Source of the DNA: an uncultured Neisseria sp. | Lineage (GTDB): Bacteria; Pseudomonadota; Gammaproteobacteria; Burkholderiales; Neisseriaceae | Length of the DNA: 10,304 bases | Reading direction: 5' to 3' | Assembly: GCA_937919795.1 (NCBI GenBank) | Contig: CALFOA010000161.1 | Span: 1-10,304, forward strand | Part shown: positions 1-7,722 of the stretch, piece by piece | Layout: each line of letters starts with the position of its first letter | How positions within the stretch are numbered: the stretch's first letter is position 1 | Translations under genes and position numbers: made by a program | The notes under the pieces: model-generated | Told to the model about the DNA's origin: nothing | What the model saw: only the letters and a program-made list of their open reading frames with translations | The model's database searches: none

Positions 1-333
1 AAAATTAAAGCCGCCCACAAAGCCATTCTTAATTTGCGCGCTAAAAACGAATATATCGAGTTTTCTGCCCCGCAATATTTGCTGGGTAATCTGGAAGCCA
101 TTAAACGGGATCTGATTAATCAAGCCACTACTGATGCCCAGCAGCGTGCACAGGAATTTGCCAAAACGGGCGGAGGCAAAGTCGGCACCATGCGATCCGC
201 TTCGCAAGGTTCGTTTAATATTTATGCAGACAACGGCAGCAGCGAAGAAGAGGATTATGGTGGCACTTACGATAAATCCACTATCGACAAGCAAGTGCGC
301 TTGGTAGTGACCATTGAATACAATATCGACTAA
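1..333 (+). CDS. SIMPL (DUF541/YggE-like) domain protein, 3' end only
   Basis: The frame is open from base 1 and stops with TAA at 331-333, so this is the C-terminal 110 residues of a gene that begins outside the window. The visible part has features I associate with the C-terminal half of SIMPL/DUF541 proteins: an alpha-helical stretch containing DAQQRAQEFA, then GGGKVGTMRSASQGSFNIYA, an acidic glycine-rich loop (SSEEEDYGG), and a final beta strand ending VRLVVTIEYNID. SIMPL proteins are usually periplasmic or envelope proteins of poorly defined role, some linked to oxidative stress tolerance (YggE). The signal peptide, if any, is not visible. The gene is followed by 128 nt before ispC. A distant homologue with another function cannot be excluded, but the K-V-G-x-x-R-S-x-x-Q-G pattern is fairly characteristic. 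Confidence 0.8.
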   Translation, partial: KIKAAHKAILNLRAKNEYIEFSAPQYLLGNLEAIKRDLINQATTDAQQRAQEFAKTGGGKVGTMRSASQGSFNIYADNGSSEEEDYGGTYDKSTIDKQVRLVVTIEYNID

Positions 334-338
334 GCGCG

Positions 339-366
339 TTGCCAAATTTTAACAGGCACCTATAAG
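339..366 (+). promoter_or_regulatory. Candidate sigma-70 promoter for the ispC operon
   Basis: A -35 element TTGCCA (339-344, 5 of 6 to consensus) and a -10 element TATAAG (361-366, 5 of 6) are separated by 16 nt, just after the stop of the upstream gene. Initiation near 373 would give a leader of about 90 nt before the ispC ATG. No terminator hairpin is seen after the upstream gene, so read-through is also possible. The call rests on pattern match only. Confidence 0.4.
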
Positions 367-461
367 TAATTTTCAATCATTTTTGTTTAAACGAGACGAT
401 GGTTTTCATATTGCCAAGGCAGGCTGTTTGATATCCAACGGCCGAAACCCAGAACTAAACC

Positions 462-1652
462 ATGACACAACAAGTCTTAACTATTTTAGGCAGCACAGGC
501 AGCATAGGCGAGAGTACGCTGGATGTGGTGTCGCGCCATCCTGAAAAATTCCAAATTTTCGCGCTGGCGGGGCATAAACAGATGCAGAAGCTGGCCGCCC
601 AATGCGAGCGTTTTAAGCCACAATATGCAGTGGCTGCCGATGCCGAACATGCAGCTGTACTGGAACAACTGTTGAAATCGGCAGGCTGCCAAACCGAAGT
701 GCTTCATGGTTCGCAAGCTTTGGTGGATGTGGCATCTGCCGATGGTATAACGGGTGTGATGGCGGCAATTGTAGGGGCGGCGGGTTTGCCCTCCGCGCTG
801 GCTGCTGCGGCAAAAGGCAAAACCATTTATCTAGCCAACAAAGAAACGCTGGTGGTTTCCGGCGCACTGTTTATGGAAACCGCCCGCCGTGCCGGTGCCA
901 AAGTGCTGCCGATAGACAGCGAGCACAATGCGATTTACCAAGTTTTGCCGGAAAATTACACAGGTAATCTGCACGCGCATGGAATACAGTCTATTATTTT
1001 GACCGCATCGGGCGGCCCGTTTTTAAACAGTGATTTGGCAGGGTTCGACAATATTACCCCGGCGCAGGCGGTGAAACACCCGAATTGGTCGATGGGGCAG
1101 AAAATCTCAGTCGATTCCGCCAGTATGATGAATAAAGGCTTGGAGTTGATTGAAGCGCATTGGCTATTCAATTGCCCGCCTGAGCAACTGGAAGTAGTGA
1201 TCCACCCGCAAAGCGTGATACACAGCATGGTGCGTTACCTAGATGGTTCGGTGTTGGCACAAATGGGTAATCCCGATATGCGCACGCCGATTGCTTATTG
1301 CTTGGGTTTACCTGAGCGCATCGAATCCGGGGTGGGGCGTTTGGATTTCAGCAGCATGGCTAATCTGACATTCCAAGAACCTAATTTTAAACGCTACCCC
1401 TGTCTGAAACTGGCTTACCAAGCCATGCACGCAGGCGGCGCGGCGCCCTGTATTCTGAATGCAGCCAATGAAGAAGCGGTGGCTGCTTTCTTAAATCATC
1501 ATATCCGCTTTACCGACATCGCCAAAGTGGTCGAACACAGTTTATCGGCTACCGAAGTGGGGGAAGCCGGCAGCCTGGAAGGGCTGCTGCAACAAGACAG
1601 CGCGGCGCGTACCGTTGCGCAGCAGTTTATCGCGGCACAGTGTAGCCGCTAA
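462..1652 (+). CDS. ispC: 1-deoxy-D-xylulose 5-phosphate reductoisomerase
   Basis: This cytosolic enzyme (Dxr/IspC) converts DXP to 2-C-methyl-D-erythritol 4-phosphate with NADPH, the committed step of the non-mevalonate isoprenoid pathway. The 396-residue product is close to the E. coli length of 398. Visible motifs are the NADPH-binding GSTGSIG (residues 10-16), LANKETLV (124-131), the metal ligands D152 and E154 in PIDSEH, and the substrate/metal site HPNWSMG (206-212) plus [13 protein letters not shown] with S219, N224, K225 and E228. These correspond to the known E. coli residues at a constant offset. The ATG at 462 puts GSTGSIG at the usual distance from the N terminus, although no strong Shine-Dalgarno precedes it. 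rseP follows after 14 nt, suggesting co-transcription. A near-DUS (10 of 12) lies inside the gene at 1397-1408. In N. meningitidis, as I recall, uppS-cdsA sit directly upstream; here a SIMPL gene does. Confidence 0.98.
   Translation: MTQQVLTILGSTGSIGESTLDVVSRHPEKFQIFALAGHKQMQKLAAQCERFKPQYAVAADAEHAAVLEQLLKSAGCQTEVLHGSQALVDVASADGITGVMAAIVGAAGLPSALAAAAKGKTIYLANKETLVVSGALFMETARRAGAKVLPIDSEHNAIYQVLPENYTGNLHAHGIQSIILTASGGPFLNSDLAGFDNITPAQAVKHPNWSMGQKISVDSASMMNKGLELIEAHWLFNCPPEQLEVVIHPQSVIHSMVRYLDGSVLAQMGNPDMRTPIAYCLGLPERIESGVGRLDFSSMANLTFQEPNFKRYPCLKLAYQAMHAGGAAPCILNAANEEAVAAFLNHHIRFTDIAKVVEHSLSATEVGEAGSLEGLLQQDSAARTVAQQFIAAQCSR
1397..1408 (+). repeat. Near-match DUS (10 of 12) inside ispC
   Basis: CCCCTGTCTGAA matches TGCCTGTCTGAA at its last ten positions, so the full CCTGTCTGAA core is present. 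It lies within coding sequence. It may be a weak uptake site or chance. Confidence 0.4.
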
Positions 1653-1653
1653 A

Positions 1654-1669
1654 GGGAGTAGGTTGTTTG
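1654..1669 (+). promoter_or_regulatory. Ribosome binding site that fixes the TTG start of rseP
   Basis: GGGAG at 1654-1658 is followed by an 8-nt spacer and TTG at 1667-1669. No ATG or GTG in the rseP frame lies between the ispC stop and the HELGH motif at a plausible position, so the TTG is the best start. Confidence 0.7.
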
Positions 1670-3010
1670 GTAACCATTATTTCGTTTATAGTGGCCATTT
1701 TGATTTTGGTCAGCCTGCATGAGCTGGGTCACTATATGGTCGCACGCTGGTGTGGCGTTAAAGTTTTGCGTTTCAGCGTGGGTTTCGGTAAACCGTTTTA
1801 TCGTAAACAACGCGGCGATACCGAGTGGTGTTTGGCACCGATCCCGTTGGGTGGTTATGTCAAAATGGTCGATACCCGCGAAGGTGAGGTGGCTGAAGCA
1901 GACTTACCTTATGCGTTTGATAAGCAGTCACCGAAAAAACGGATTGCCATCGTTGCTGCTGGCCCGTTAACCAATTTATTGCTGGCCATTGTTTTATACG
2001 GCATCAGTTTTTCTTTTGGTGTCACCGAAATCAAGCCTTATATCGGCACCGTAGTACCCGGTACCATTGCCGAGCGTGCCGGTTTTAAAAGCGGCGATTT
2101 TATCGAGCGTGTGAACGGCGAGCCGATGGCAGACTGGGGAGCGGCACAAACCGCTATTGTGCTGAACCTAGATGCCGGTAAAGTCAGCATACAGGTAAAA
2201 GATGAAGCAGGTAAGCCTGCTGAACGTATCATAGACATTGCCGGTACCCCGCAAGCGGCTGAAGTGGCGAAGAATAACGGTTTTATCGGTTTATCCGCTT
2301 CAAGAAGCAGTGATAGAATCGGCCACATTGCCAAAGGCAGCCCGGCGGAACAAGCCGGTTTGCAGGTGGATGATCAAGTGGTATCGGTCAATGGCGTAGC
2401 TACGCCGACTTGGATCGAATGGAGCCAGATTGTACGCAACAGCCCCGGCCAGAGACTGGCGATTACTTATGTGCGCAATGGTACCACTCATGAAACCGCG
2501 TTGCGCCCCAATTCGGTAGAAACACCTGACCGTAACCGCATCATCGGCCAAATCGGTGTGGCGGCGAAGGCCGACGAAGCTTGGCAAAAAAAGATTACCC
2601 GTGAATACCGGCCTTCTGTACCGGAAGCTTTTAAAATGGGCTGGGATAAAACGGTTGAATATTCGGCCTTAACCGTGAAATTTTTTGGTAAATTGCTGAT
2701 TGGCCAAGCCTCGCTGAACCACATTTCCGGCCCTTTAACTATTGCCGATGTGGCCGGTAAGTCGGCCGCTTTGGGCGCTCAGGCTTATTTGGAATTCCTC
2801 GCGCTGGTGAGCATCAGCTTAGGGGTATTGAATTTGCTGCCGATTCCGGTATTGGACGGCGGGCATCTGGTGTTTTATACGATAGAATGGCTGCGCGGCA
2901 AGCCTTTGAGCGAACGCGTTCAGATGCTGGGTATCCGCATCGGCATGACTGCCATGCTGATGCTGATGTTGCTGGCTTTCTTTAATGATATTACCCGATT
3001 GTTTGGATAG
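1667..3010 (+). CDS. rseP: Site-2 intramembrane zinc metalloprotease RseP
   Basis: This inner-membrane protease cleaves transmembrane segments. In E. coli it cuts RseA to release sigma-E and also removes remnant signal peptides. The 447-residue product (E. coli 450) has the zinc motif HELGH at residues 18-22 inside the first membrane segment, a second hydrophobic segment around 93-115 after [11 protein letters not shown], and two tandem PDZ domains (about 120-190 and 208-290). The third zinc ligand is D397 in [11 protein letters not shown], within the C-terminal membrane region, and a last hydrophobic helix lies near residues 430-442. The start is TTG at 1667, supported by GGGAG 8 nt upstream. 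The gene lies 14 nt after ispC and 5 nt before bamA, a conserved proteobacterial linkage. No RseA-like anti-sigma factor is encoded in this window, so its substrate here is not shown. Confidence 0.97.
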   Translation: MVTIISFIVAILILVSLHELGHYMVARWCGVKVLRFSVGFGKPFYRKQRGDTEWCLAPIPLGGYVKMVDTREGEVAEADLPYAFDKQSPKKRIAIVAAGPLTNLLLAIVLYGISFSFGVTEIKPYIGTVVPGTIAERAGFKSGDFIERVNGEPMADWGAAQTAIVLNLDAGKVSIQVKDEAGKPAERIIDIAGTPQAAEVAKNNGFIGLSASRSSDRIGHIAKGSPAEQAGLQVDDQVVSVNGVATPTWIEWSQIVRNSPGQRLAITYVRNGTTHETALRPNSVETPDRNRIIGQIGVAAKADEAWQKKITREYRPSVPEAFKMGWDKTVEYSALTVKFFGKLLIGQASLNHISGPLTIADVAGKSAALGAQAYLEFLALVSISLGVLNLLPIPVLDGGHLVFYTIEWLRGKPLSERVQMLGIRIGMTAMLMLMLLAFFNDITRLFG

Positions 3011-3015
3011 GATTT

Positions 3016-5400
3016 ATGAAACTGAAACAAATTACTGCGGCCTTGATGCTGTTAGGTCTCTCTCCCTTGGCTTTGGCTGATTTTACCATTCAGGACATCC
3101 GCATCGAGGGTCTGCAAACCACCGAACCGGCTACGGTGTTTACTTATCTGCCGGTAAAAGTTGGTGATACGTTTACCGATGCCAAAGGTCAGGAAATCAT
3201 TAAAGAATTGTATGCCACCGGCTTCTTTGAAGACGTGCGCGTAGAAACCATGGGTGATCAGGTATTGTTGACTGTTGCTGAGCGCCCGACCATCAGCGAT
3301 GTTAACGTCAGCGGCGCTAAGGTATTTGATGCGGCTACGCTGAAGAAAAATTTGGCAAGTTTCGGTTTGGGACAGTCGCAGCCGTTTAGTCAGTCAAAAT
3401 TAAATCAGGCGATAGAAAGCCTGAAACAAGAGTATCACAACCGCGGTAAAAATGCGGTTCAAATCACGCCCAGCGTGACCAATTTGGCGCGTAATCGCGT
3501 TGCCATTGATTTGAAGATTGAAGAGGGTAAAACCACCAAAATCACCGATATTAATATCGAAGGTAATGAACGTTATTCAGACAGGAGTTTGATCAAGCAA
3601 ATGAGCCTGTCTGAAGGCGGTTTGCTGACTTGGATGACCAAAAGTAATCAATTCAATCAGGAAAAATTCAATCAAGACTTGGAGCGGATTACCGAGTTTT
3701 ATCAGAACAACGGCTATTTCGATTTCCGTATCGTGAATACTGACGTTCAGTCTAATAATGAAAGCAAGCAGACCATTACTATTCAGGTGAACGAAGGCGA
3801 GCGTTATCGCTGGGGTAAAGTAGCCATTGAAGGCGATACCAACGAAGTGCCGAAAGAAGATTTGCAAAAACTTCTGAAAATGAAGGAAGGCAAATGGTAT
3901 GACCGCAGTCAGATGATGGACGGCTTGCAACAGATTCAAAATGCAATGGGCAGCGCCGGTTATGCGTTTAGTGAAGTCAATGTGATTCCGCAGCCGGATC
4001 CGCAAAGCAAAACCGTTAATTTTGTGCTGAATATCGAACCCGGCCGCAAGGTCTATGTAAACCAAATCAATATTTCGGGCAACAATAAAACCCGCGATGA
4101 AGTGATTCGTCGCGAGCTGCGCCAGATGGAATCGGCGCCTTACGATACCTCTAAACTGCAACGTTCGAAAGAACGTATCGATTTGCTGGGCTATTTCGAT
4201 GACGTCAAATTCGATGCCAAACCGGTTGAGAACTCACCCGACCAGGTTGATATTGATATGAGCGTGCAAGAAAAATCCACCGGCTCGCTGGATTTATCGG
4301 CTGGTTGGGTACAAGGCACCGGCTTGGTGTTGTCTGCCGGTGTGGCGCAGGATAACCTGTTTGGTACCGGTAAATCGATTTCTACCCGTATTTCACGCAG
4401 TAAAACTACCCAGAACGCTTCGTTGTCGTTTACCGATCCGTATTTCACGCCTGATGGTGTGAGCTTGGGATACGATTTATACGGTAGGGTTTATGATCCA
4501 CGTAAAGCAGACGACAACACCAGTGTTCAGCAATATAAAACCACTAAATACGGTCTCGGTATCCGTGCCGGTATCCCGGTTACCGAATACGACCGCATTA
4601 ATGTCGGCTTTGCGCCTGAGCATCAAAAAGTTAACACTTATGCCAATGCACCGATGCGCTATCGTCGTTTCGTAGAGGAATACGGCACCCTCAACAACAG
4701 CAACGGGGAAGGTTCATTCAGTGGTTGGATATACAAAGGCACCATAGGTTGGGGCCGCAATAAAACCGACAGCGCATTATGGCCGACTCGCGGTTACAGC
4801 ACCGATGTGAACGCCACTATTGGCTTACCGGGTAGTGATCTGCAATACTACAGCCTCACCCACAACCAGAAATGGTTCTTCCCGTTGAACAAAGACTTTA
4901 CCTTGATGCTGGGTGGCGACATTGGTTATGCCAACGGTTATGGTAAAACCAAAGAATTACCGTTCTTTGAAAACTTCTATGGTGGTGGTTTAGGTTCGGT
5001 GCGCGGATATGAAAACGGTACCTTAGGGCCGAAAGTGTATGACGATGACGGCGATAAGATTAGCTATGGCGGTAATAAAATGTTGTCGGGTACTGCAGAA
5101 TTGTTGTTCCCCTTCCCGGGCGTAAAAGACAGCCGTACCGTGCGCATGAGCTTGTTTGCTGATGCTGGTAGTGTGTGGGATGGTAAAACTTATACCGCAG
5201 CCGATAGTGATAACCGAGTTAGTGTGTACGGCGGCAATCATCGCTCAACCTTCAAAGAGGAGTTGCGTTATTCAGCTGGCGCAGCCGTAACCTGGCTCTC
5301 ACCTTTAGGCCCGATGAAGTTCAGTTACGCTTATCCGATTAACAAAAAATCAACCGATGAAATCCAGCGCTTCCAATTCCAGCTGGGTACGACGTTCTAA
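3016..5400 (+). CDS. bamA: Outer membrane protein assembly factor BamA (Omp85)
   Basis: BamA is the central subunit of the BAM complex, which folds and inserts beta-barrel proteins into the outer membrane. The 794-residue precursor starts with a signal peptide likely cut after ALA at residue 21. Five POTRA domains follow: about 22-90, 91-170, 171-261, 262-343 and 344-420, the last containing the conserved NISGNNKTRDEVIRREL. The C-terminal 16-strand barrel runs from about 424 to 794. It carries the loop-6 motif VRGYE (662-666) and ends in the outer-membrane terminal signature with final phenylalanine (QLGTTF). Length and sequence closely resemble the neisserial Omp85 I know (about 797 residues). 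It begins 5 nt after the rseP stop, with the SD probably within the end of rseP. An inverted pair of near-DUS sequences lies in the POTRA3 coding region (3576-3615). Confidence 0.98.
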   Translation: MKLKQITAALMLLGLSPLALADFTIQDIRIEGLQTTEPATVFTYLPVKVGDTFTDAKGQEIIKELYATGFFEDVRVETMGDQVLLTVAERPTISDVNVSGAKVFDAATLKKNLASFGLGQSQPFSQSKLNQAIESLKQEYHNRGKNAVQITPSVTNLARNRVAIDLKIEEGKTTKITDINIEGNERYSDRSLIKQMSLSEGGLLTWMTKSNQFNQEKFNQDLERITEFYQNNGYFDFRIVNTDVQSNNESKQTITIQVNEGERYRWGKVAIEGDTNEVPKEDLQKLLKMKEGKWYDRSQMMDGLQQIQNAMGSAGYAFSEVNVIPQPDPQSKTVNFVLNIEPGRKVYVNQINISGNNKTRDEVIRRELRQMESAPYDTSKLQRSKERIDLLGYFDDVKFDAKPVENSPDQVDIDMSVQEKSTGSLDLSAGWVQGTGLVLSAGVAQDNLFGTGKSISTRISRSKTTQNASLSFTDPYFTPDGVSLGYDLYGRVYDPRKADDNTSVQQYKTTKYGLGIRAGIPVTEYDRINVGFAPEHQKVNTYANAPMRYRRFVEEYGTLNNSNGEGSFSGWIYKGTIGWGRNKTDSALWPTRGYSTDVNATIGLPGSDLQYYSLTHNQKWFFPLNKDFTLMLGGDIGYANGYGKTKELPFFENFYGGGLGSVRGYENGTLGPKVYDDDGDKISYGGNKMLSGTAELLFPFPGVKDSRTVRMSLFADAGSVWDGKTYTAADSDNRVSVYGGNHRSTFKEELRYSAGAAVTWLSPLGPMKFSYAYPINKKSTDEIQRFQFQLGTTF
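3576..3615. repeat. Inverted pair of near-DUS sequences inside bamA
   Basis: TTCAGACAGG (3576-3585) and CCTGTCTGAA (3606-3615) are perfect 10-bp inverted repeats separated by 20 nt. The right copy extends to AGCCTGTCTGAA (3604-3615), 11 of 12 to the intergenic DUS; the left copy is 10 of 12. The pair lies in the codons for BamA residues about 187-200 (YSDRSLIKQMSLSE). The mRNA could form a 10-bp stem. Confidence 0.75.
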
Positions 5401-5454
5401 ATCAGGATGGATAGTGGAAGAAGCGGAAATCCGTTCGTTTGCAGGAAGTTGTTT

Positions 5455-5961
5455 ATGAAAATCAATCATTCTTTGGTGCGGGCTGCGTTGGTGCTGGCGG
5501 CGGCTGCCGGTTTGAGCCAAGCCGCTTTTGCCGATGGGCTGCAAAAGCTTGGATTCATTGATACCGAACGGGTTTATCGTGAATCCAAGCAGGCGCAAAA
5601 TATTGAGAAGACTTTGCAAAAAGAGTTTGCTGCCCGCCAAAGCAAGTTGCAAAAACTGCATCGTGAGGGCGAGAGTTTGGAGAAAAGCCTTGCTGCTAAC
5701 AAACTGAGTGAAACCGAGCGTCAGGAAACTTTGCAGAAGCTGGATGCATTGGGGCGACAGTTCAGAACCGAGCAGGCACAGCTAGCTGAGGATTTTAACT
5801 TGCGCCGTAATGAAGAATTTGCCGCTTTGCAACAAAATGCCAATCAGGTGATTGTCAGCTTGGCCAAGCGTGAAGGGTATGATTTGATTATTCAGGAAGC
5901 TGTTTATGTAAACAGTAAGTTTGATATCACCAATGAAGTGATTAAATCTCTGAATAAATAA
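5455..5961 (+). CDS. skp: Periplasmic chaperone Skp/OmpH
   Basis: Skp is a trimeric periplasmic chaperone that holds unfolded outer-membrane proteins on the way to BamA. The 168-residue precursor (E. coli 161) has a signal peptide with a basic start, a hydrophobic alanine/leucine core and likely cleavage after AFA at residue 26. The mature start has the family pattern LGFIDTERVYRES. A long charged heptad-like helical region follows (about 40-140, rich in Lys, Gln and Glu), fitting the coiled-coil arms. It ends with the beta-strand segment YDLIIQEAVYVN and DITNEVIKSLNK. I chose the ATG at 5455 because AGGAAG (5443-5448) lies 6 nt upstream and a signal peptide begins directly. An in-frame ATG at 5407 would add 16 polar residues before it. 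It lies 54 nt after bamA, its functional partner. Confidence 0.93.
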   Translation: MKINHSLVRAALVLAAAAGLSQAAFADGLQKLGFIDTERVYRESKQAQNIEKTLQKEFAARQSKLQKLHREGESLEKSLAANKLSETERQETLQKLDALGRQFRTEQAQLAEDFNLRRNEEFAALQQNANQVIVSLAKREGYDLIIQEAVYVNSKFDITNEVIKSLNK

Positions 5962-5973
5962 TCCATCCTCTTT

Positions 5974-5985
5974 TTCAGACAGGCA
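5974..5985 (-). repeat. DNA uptake sequence (TG-wadDUS type), intact
   Basis: TTCAGACAGGCA is the complement of TGCCTGTCTGAA, 12 of 12. It lies 12 nt after the skp stop, and its last four bases form part of the left arm of the hairpin at 5982-6027. Confidence 0.85.
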
Positions 5986-6027
5986 TATACTCCGTACTTC
6001 CGATAGGGGGTACTACGGTGATATGCC
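5982..6027 (+). terminator. Imperfect hairpin between skp and lpxD (possible terminator or attenuator)
   Basis: GGCATAT (5982-5988) pairs with ATATGCC (6021-6027). After a small internal loop, CCGTA (5992-5996) pairs with TACGG (6014-6018), leaving a 17-nt apical loop. GTAC is also repeated in the loop. A short T-run (6034-6038) follows seven bases later, further away than in a standard rho-independent terminator. It could attenuate transcription into lpxD or stabilise the upstream mRNA. Confidence 0.45.
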
Positions 6028-6116
6028 CGAAGATTTTTATATCCTAGGGTGATTGAGGCAAATCGCCGGTTGGCAATCCAAATTACTGAGCCCTTTATTT
6101 TTAAAAGCGCAACATA

Positions 6117-7157
6117 ATGATGACTTCCTATACCTTATCCGCTATTACCGCCTTGTTGGGCGGCCGTTATACCGGTACGGATATTGAGATAAACGGCGTG
6201 CGGCCGCTCGATAGCGCCACTGCTTCCCATATCAGTTTTTTATCCAATCCGAAATACCGCTCGGAAGTATCGCAGAGCCAAGCAGGCGCGGTGATTGTGA
6301 ATGAAAAAATGGCGGCGGATTTTCCTGAACGCCATCTGATTATTGCCGATGATCCTTATCTCTATTTTGCCAAAGTAGCGCGCCTGTTTACGCCGGTCAC
6401 AGCCGCTTCAGGCAAGCACCATCCCACCGCCGTGATTGAAAGCGATGCGGTGGTGCCGGAGAGCTGCGAAATCGGTGCACACGCTTATATCGGCAGCCGT
6501 ACCCGTTTGGGTGAGGGTTGTCGCATTCTGGCCGGCGCCGTGGTTGAACACGATTGTGTGTTGGGTGAGCAGGTGGTACTGCATCCGAATGTCACTATTT
6601 ACCACAGCTGTACGCTGGGTAACCGGGTGGAAATTCATGGCGGCAGCGTGATTGGTGCTGACGGTTTTGGGTTGGCATTCGATAAACAGCAAAAAGAATG
6701 GTTTAAAATCCCGCAAACCGGTGCGGTGACCTTGCATGATGATGTGGAAATCGGTGCCAACAGTATGATAGATCGCGGCGCAATGGAAGATACCGTGGTC
6801 GGCAAGGGCAGTAAAATCGATAACCAAGTGCAAATCGGTCACAACTGCCAAATTGGCGAGCACACCGTAATCGCTGCTTGCGCCGGTATTTCCGGCAGCA
6901 CCAAAATCGGTTCTTATTGCATCATCGGCGGTGCGGCGATGTTTGTCGGCCATATTGAAATATGCGACAACACCATTATCGGCGGCGGCACCGCGGTCAC
7001 CCATTCGATTAAAGAACCCGGTCACTATGCCACCTGCTATCCGTTGCAAACCCATAAAGAATGGGCACGCAACGCCGTGCATGTACGCCATTTGAGCGAG
7101 ATGTCAAAACAAATCAAGCAGCTGGAACAAGCTGTTGAACAACTGAAAAATCAATAA
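6117..7157 (+). CDS. lpxD: UDP-3-O-(3-hydroxyacyl)glucosamine N-acyltransferase
   Basis: LpxD transfers a 3-hydroxyacyl chain from ACP to the 2-amino group of UDP-3-O-acyl-glucosamine, the third step of lipid A synthesis in the cytosol. The 346-residue product has an N-terminal uridine-binding domain (about 1-100, with NGVRPLDSA and ISFLSNPKY). A left-handed beta-helix of hexapeptide repeats follows (about 105-310), with [10 protein letters not shown] in the usual place. The catalytic histidine is H242 in [10 protein letters not shown], equivalent to E. coli H239. The C-terminal helix ([17 protein letters not shown], then a Gln/Glu-rich coil) fits the family. The start is a double ATG (6117 and 6120) with no clear Shine-Dalgarno, so the exact start is uncertain by one codon. 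It is 155 nt after skp and 23 nt before fabZ. Confidence 0.97.
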   Translation: MMTSYTLSAITALLGGRYTGTDIEINGVRPLDSATASHISFLSNPKYRSEVSQSQAGAVIVNEKMAADFPERHLIIADDPYLYFAKVARLFTPVTAASGKHHPTAVIESDAVVPESCEIGAHAYIGSRTRLGEGCRILAGAVVEHDCVLGEQVVLHPNVTIYHSCTLGNRVEIHGGSVIGADGFGLAFDKQQKEWFKIPQTGAVTLHDDVEIGANSMIDRGAMEDTVVGKGSKIDNQVQIGHNCQIGEHTVIAACAGISGSTKIGSYCIIGGAAMFVGHIEICDNTIIGGGTAVTHSIKEPGHYATCYPLQTHKEWARNAVHVRHLSEMSKQIKQLEQAVEQLKNQ

Positions 7158-7180
7158 TATTTACTGGATAGACTGAATTT

Positions 7181-7636
7181 ATGGAAATCAAATTACCCAT
7201 CGAAGCCCAAGAGATCAAAGATTATCTGCCGCACCGCTTCCCATTTTTGTTGTTAGATCGTGTGACCGATGTACAGCCAGGCAAGAGCCTCACCGCATTG
7301 AAAAATGTTAGCTACAACGAGCCGTTTTTCCAAGGCCATTTCCCCGAATCGCCGGTGATGCCGGGCGTGTTGGTGATTGAAGCGATGGCGCAGGCTTGTG
7401 GTGTATTGGCCGTTTGTTCGCAAGGCGGTAAACGTAAAGAGGGTGAAATTACCTTGTTTGCCGGCTTGGACGAGGTGCGTTTCAAACGCCAAGTAGTGCC
7501 GGGCGATCAATTGATTTTCCAAGTGGAATTGCTGGCGCACAAACGCGGCATTGGCAAATTCCGCGCTACAGCAAGTGTAGAAGGACAACTGGCTGTTGAA
7601 GCTGTGATTATGTGCGCCCAGCGCATGGTTTCTTAA
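7181..7636 (+). CDS. fabZ: 3-hydroxyacyl-[acyl-carrier-protein] dehydratase FabZ
   Basis: FabZ dehydrates (R)-3-hydroxyacyl-ACP to trans-2-enoyl-ACP in fatty-acid elongation. It competes with LpxA and LpxD for the same substrate pool, which explains the conserved linkage. The 151-residue product matches the family length and is a hot-dog fold protein. It shows [13 protein letters not shown] (16-28) and the active-site block [23 protein letters not shown] with catalytic H53 and E67. [19 protein letters not shown] follows in the usual position. It starts 23 nt after lpxD with only a weak ribosome binding site, so coupling to lpxD translation is plausible. Downstream is a DUS hairpin before lpxA. 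Confidence 0.98.
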   Translation: MEIKLPIEAQEIKDYLPHRFPFLLLDRVTDVQPGKSLTALKNVSYNEPFFQGHFPESPVMPGVLVIEAMAQACGVLAVCSQGGKRKEGEITLFAGLDEVRFKRQVVPGDQLIFQVELLAHKRGIGKFRATASVEGQLAVEAVIMCAQRMVS

Positions 7637-7658
7637 GAGCCGCCGCTTTATCTCACTA

Positions 7659-7670
7659 TGCCTGTCTGAA
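7659..7670 (+). repeat. DNA uptake sequence, intact (left arm of inverted pair)
   Basis: TGCCTGTCTGAA, 12 of 12, lies 22 nt after the fabZ stop. It faces the copy at 7688-7699. Confidence 0.88.
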
Positions 7671-7687
7671 AGCCCCTCAAGCTATTT

Positions 7688-7699
7688 TTCAGACAGGCA
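7688..7699 (-). repeat. DNA uptake sequence, intact (right arm of inverted pair)
   Basis: TTCAGACAGGCA, 12 of 12 on the minus strand, ends 19 nt before the lpxA ATG. Confidence 0.88.
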
Positions 7700-7704
7700 A
7701 TCGC

Positions 7705-7722
7705 ATGAAAGATTTGTTATGA
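7705..7722 (+). other. Five-codon minicistron overlapping the lpxA start
   Basis: ATG AAA GAT TTG TTA TGA encodes MKDLL. Its stop overlaps the lpxA start as ATGA (7719-7722). ACAGG at 7693-7697, inside the DUS right arm, lies 7 nt before its ATG. lpxA itself has only a weak SD, so translational coupling is conceivable. Such a short ORF could be chance. Confidence 0.25.

Larger units (their letters stand above)
7659..7699 (+). terminator. DUS-pair hairpin between fabZ and lpxA
   Basis: TGCCTGTCTGAAA (7659-7671) pairs perfectly with TTTCAGACAGGCA (7687-7699), a 13-bp stem with a 15-nt loop (7672-7686). Paired DUS often serve as transcription terminators in Neisseria. This stem lacks a T-run after its right arm (the following bases are ATCGCATG) and sits inside a lipid A gene cluster, so partial termination, RNA processing or mRNA stabilisation is as likely as full termination. 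Confidence 0.65.

Noticed and set aside
3577..4161. 194-codon open frame on the minus strand opposite bamA
   Set aside because: It lies wholly within the POTRA coding region of bamA and has no recognisable domain or convincing ribosome binding site.
5407..5454. Upstream ATG for skp
   Set aside because: It would place 16 polar residues before the signal peptide. AGGAAG at 5443-5448 supports the ATG at 5455.
6408..7091. 227-codon open frame on the minus strand opposite lpxD
   Set aside because: It is antisense to an unmistakable lpxD. The hexapeptide repeats give periodic codons that keep the opposite frame open, and its His/Ala-rich translation resembles no known family.
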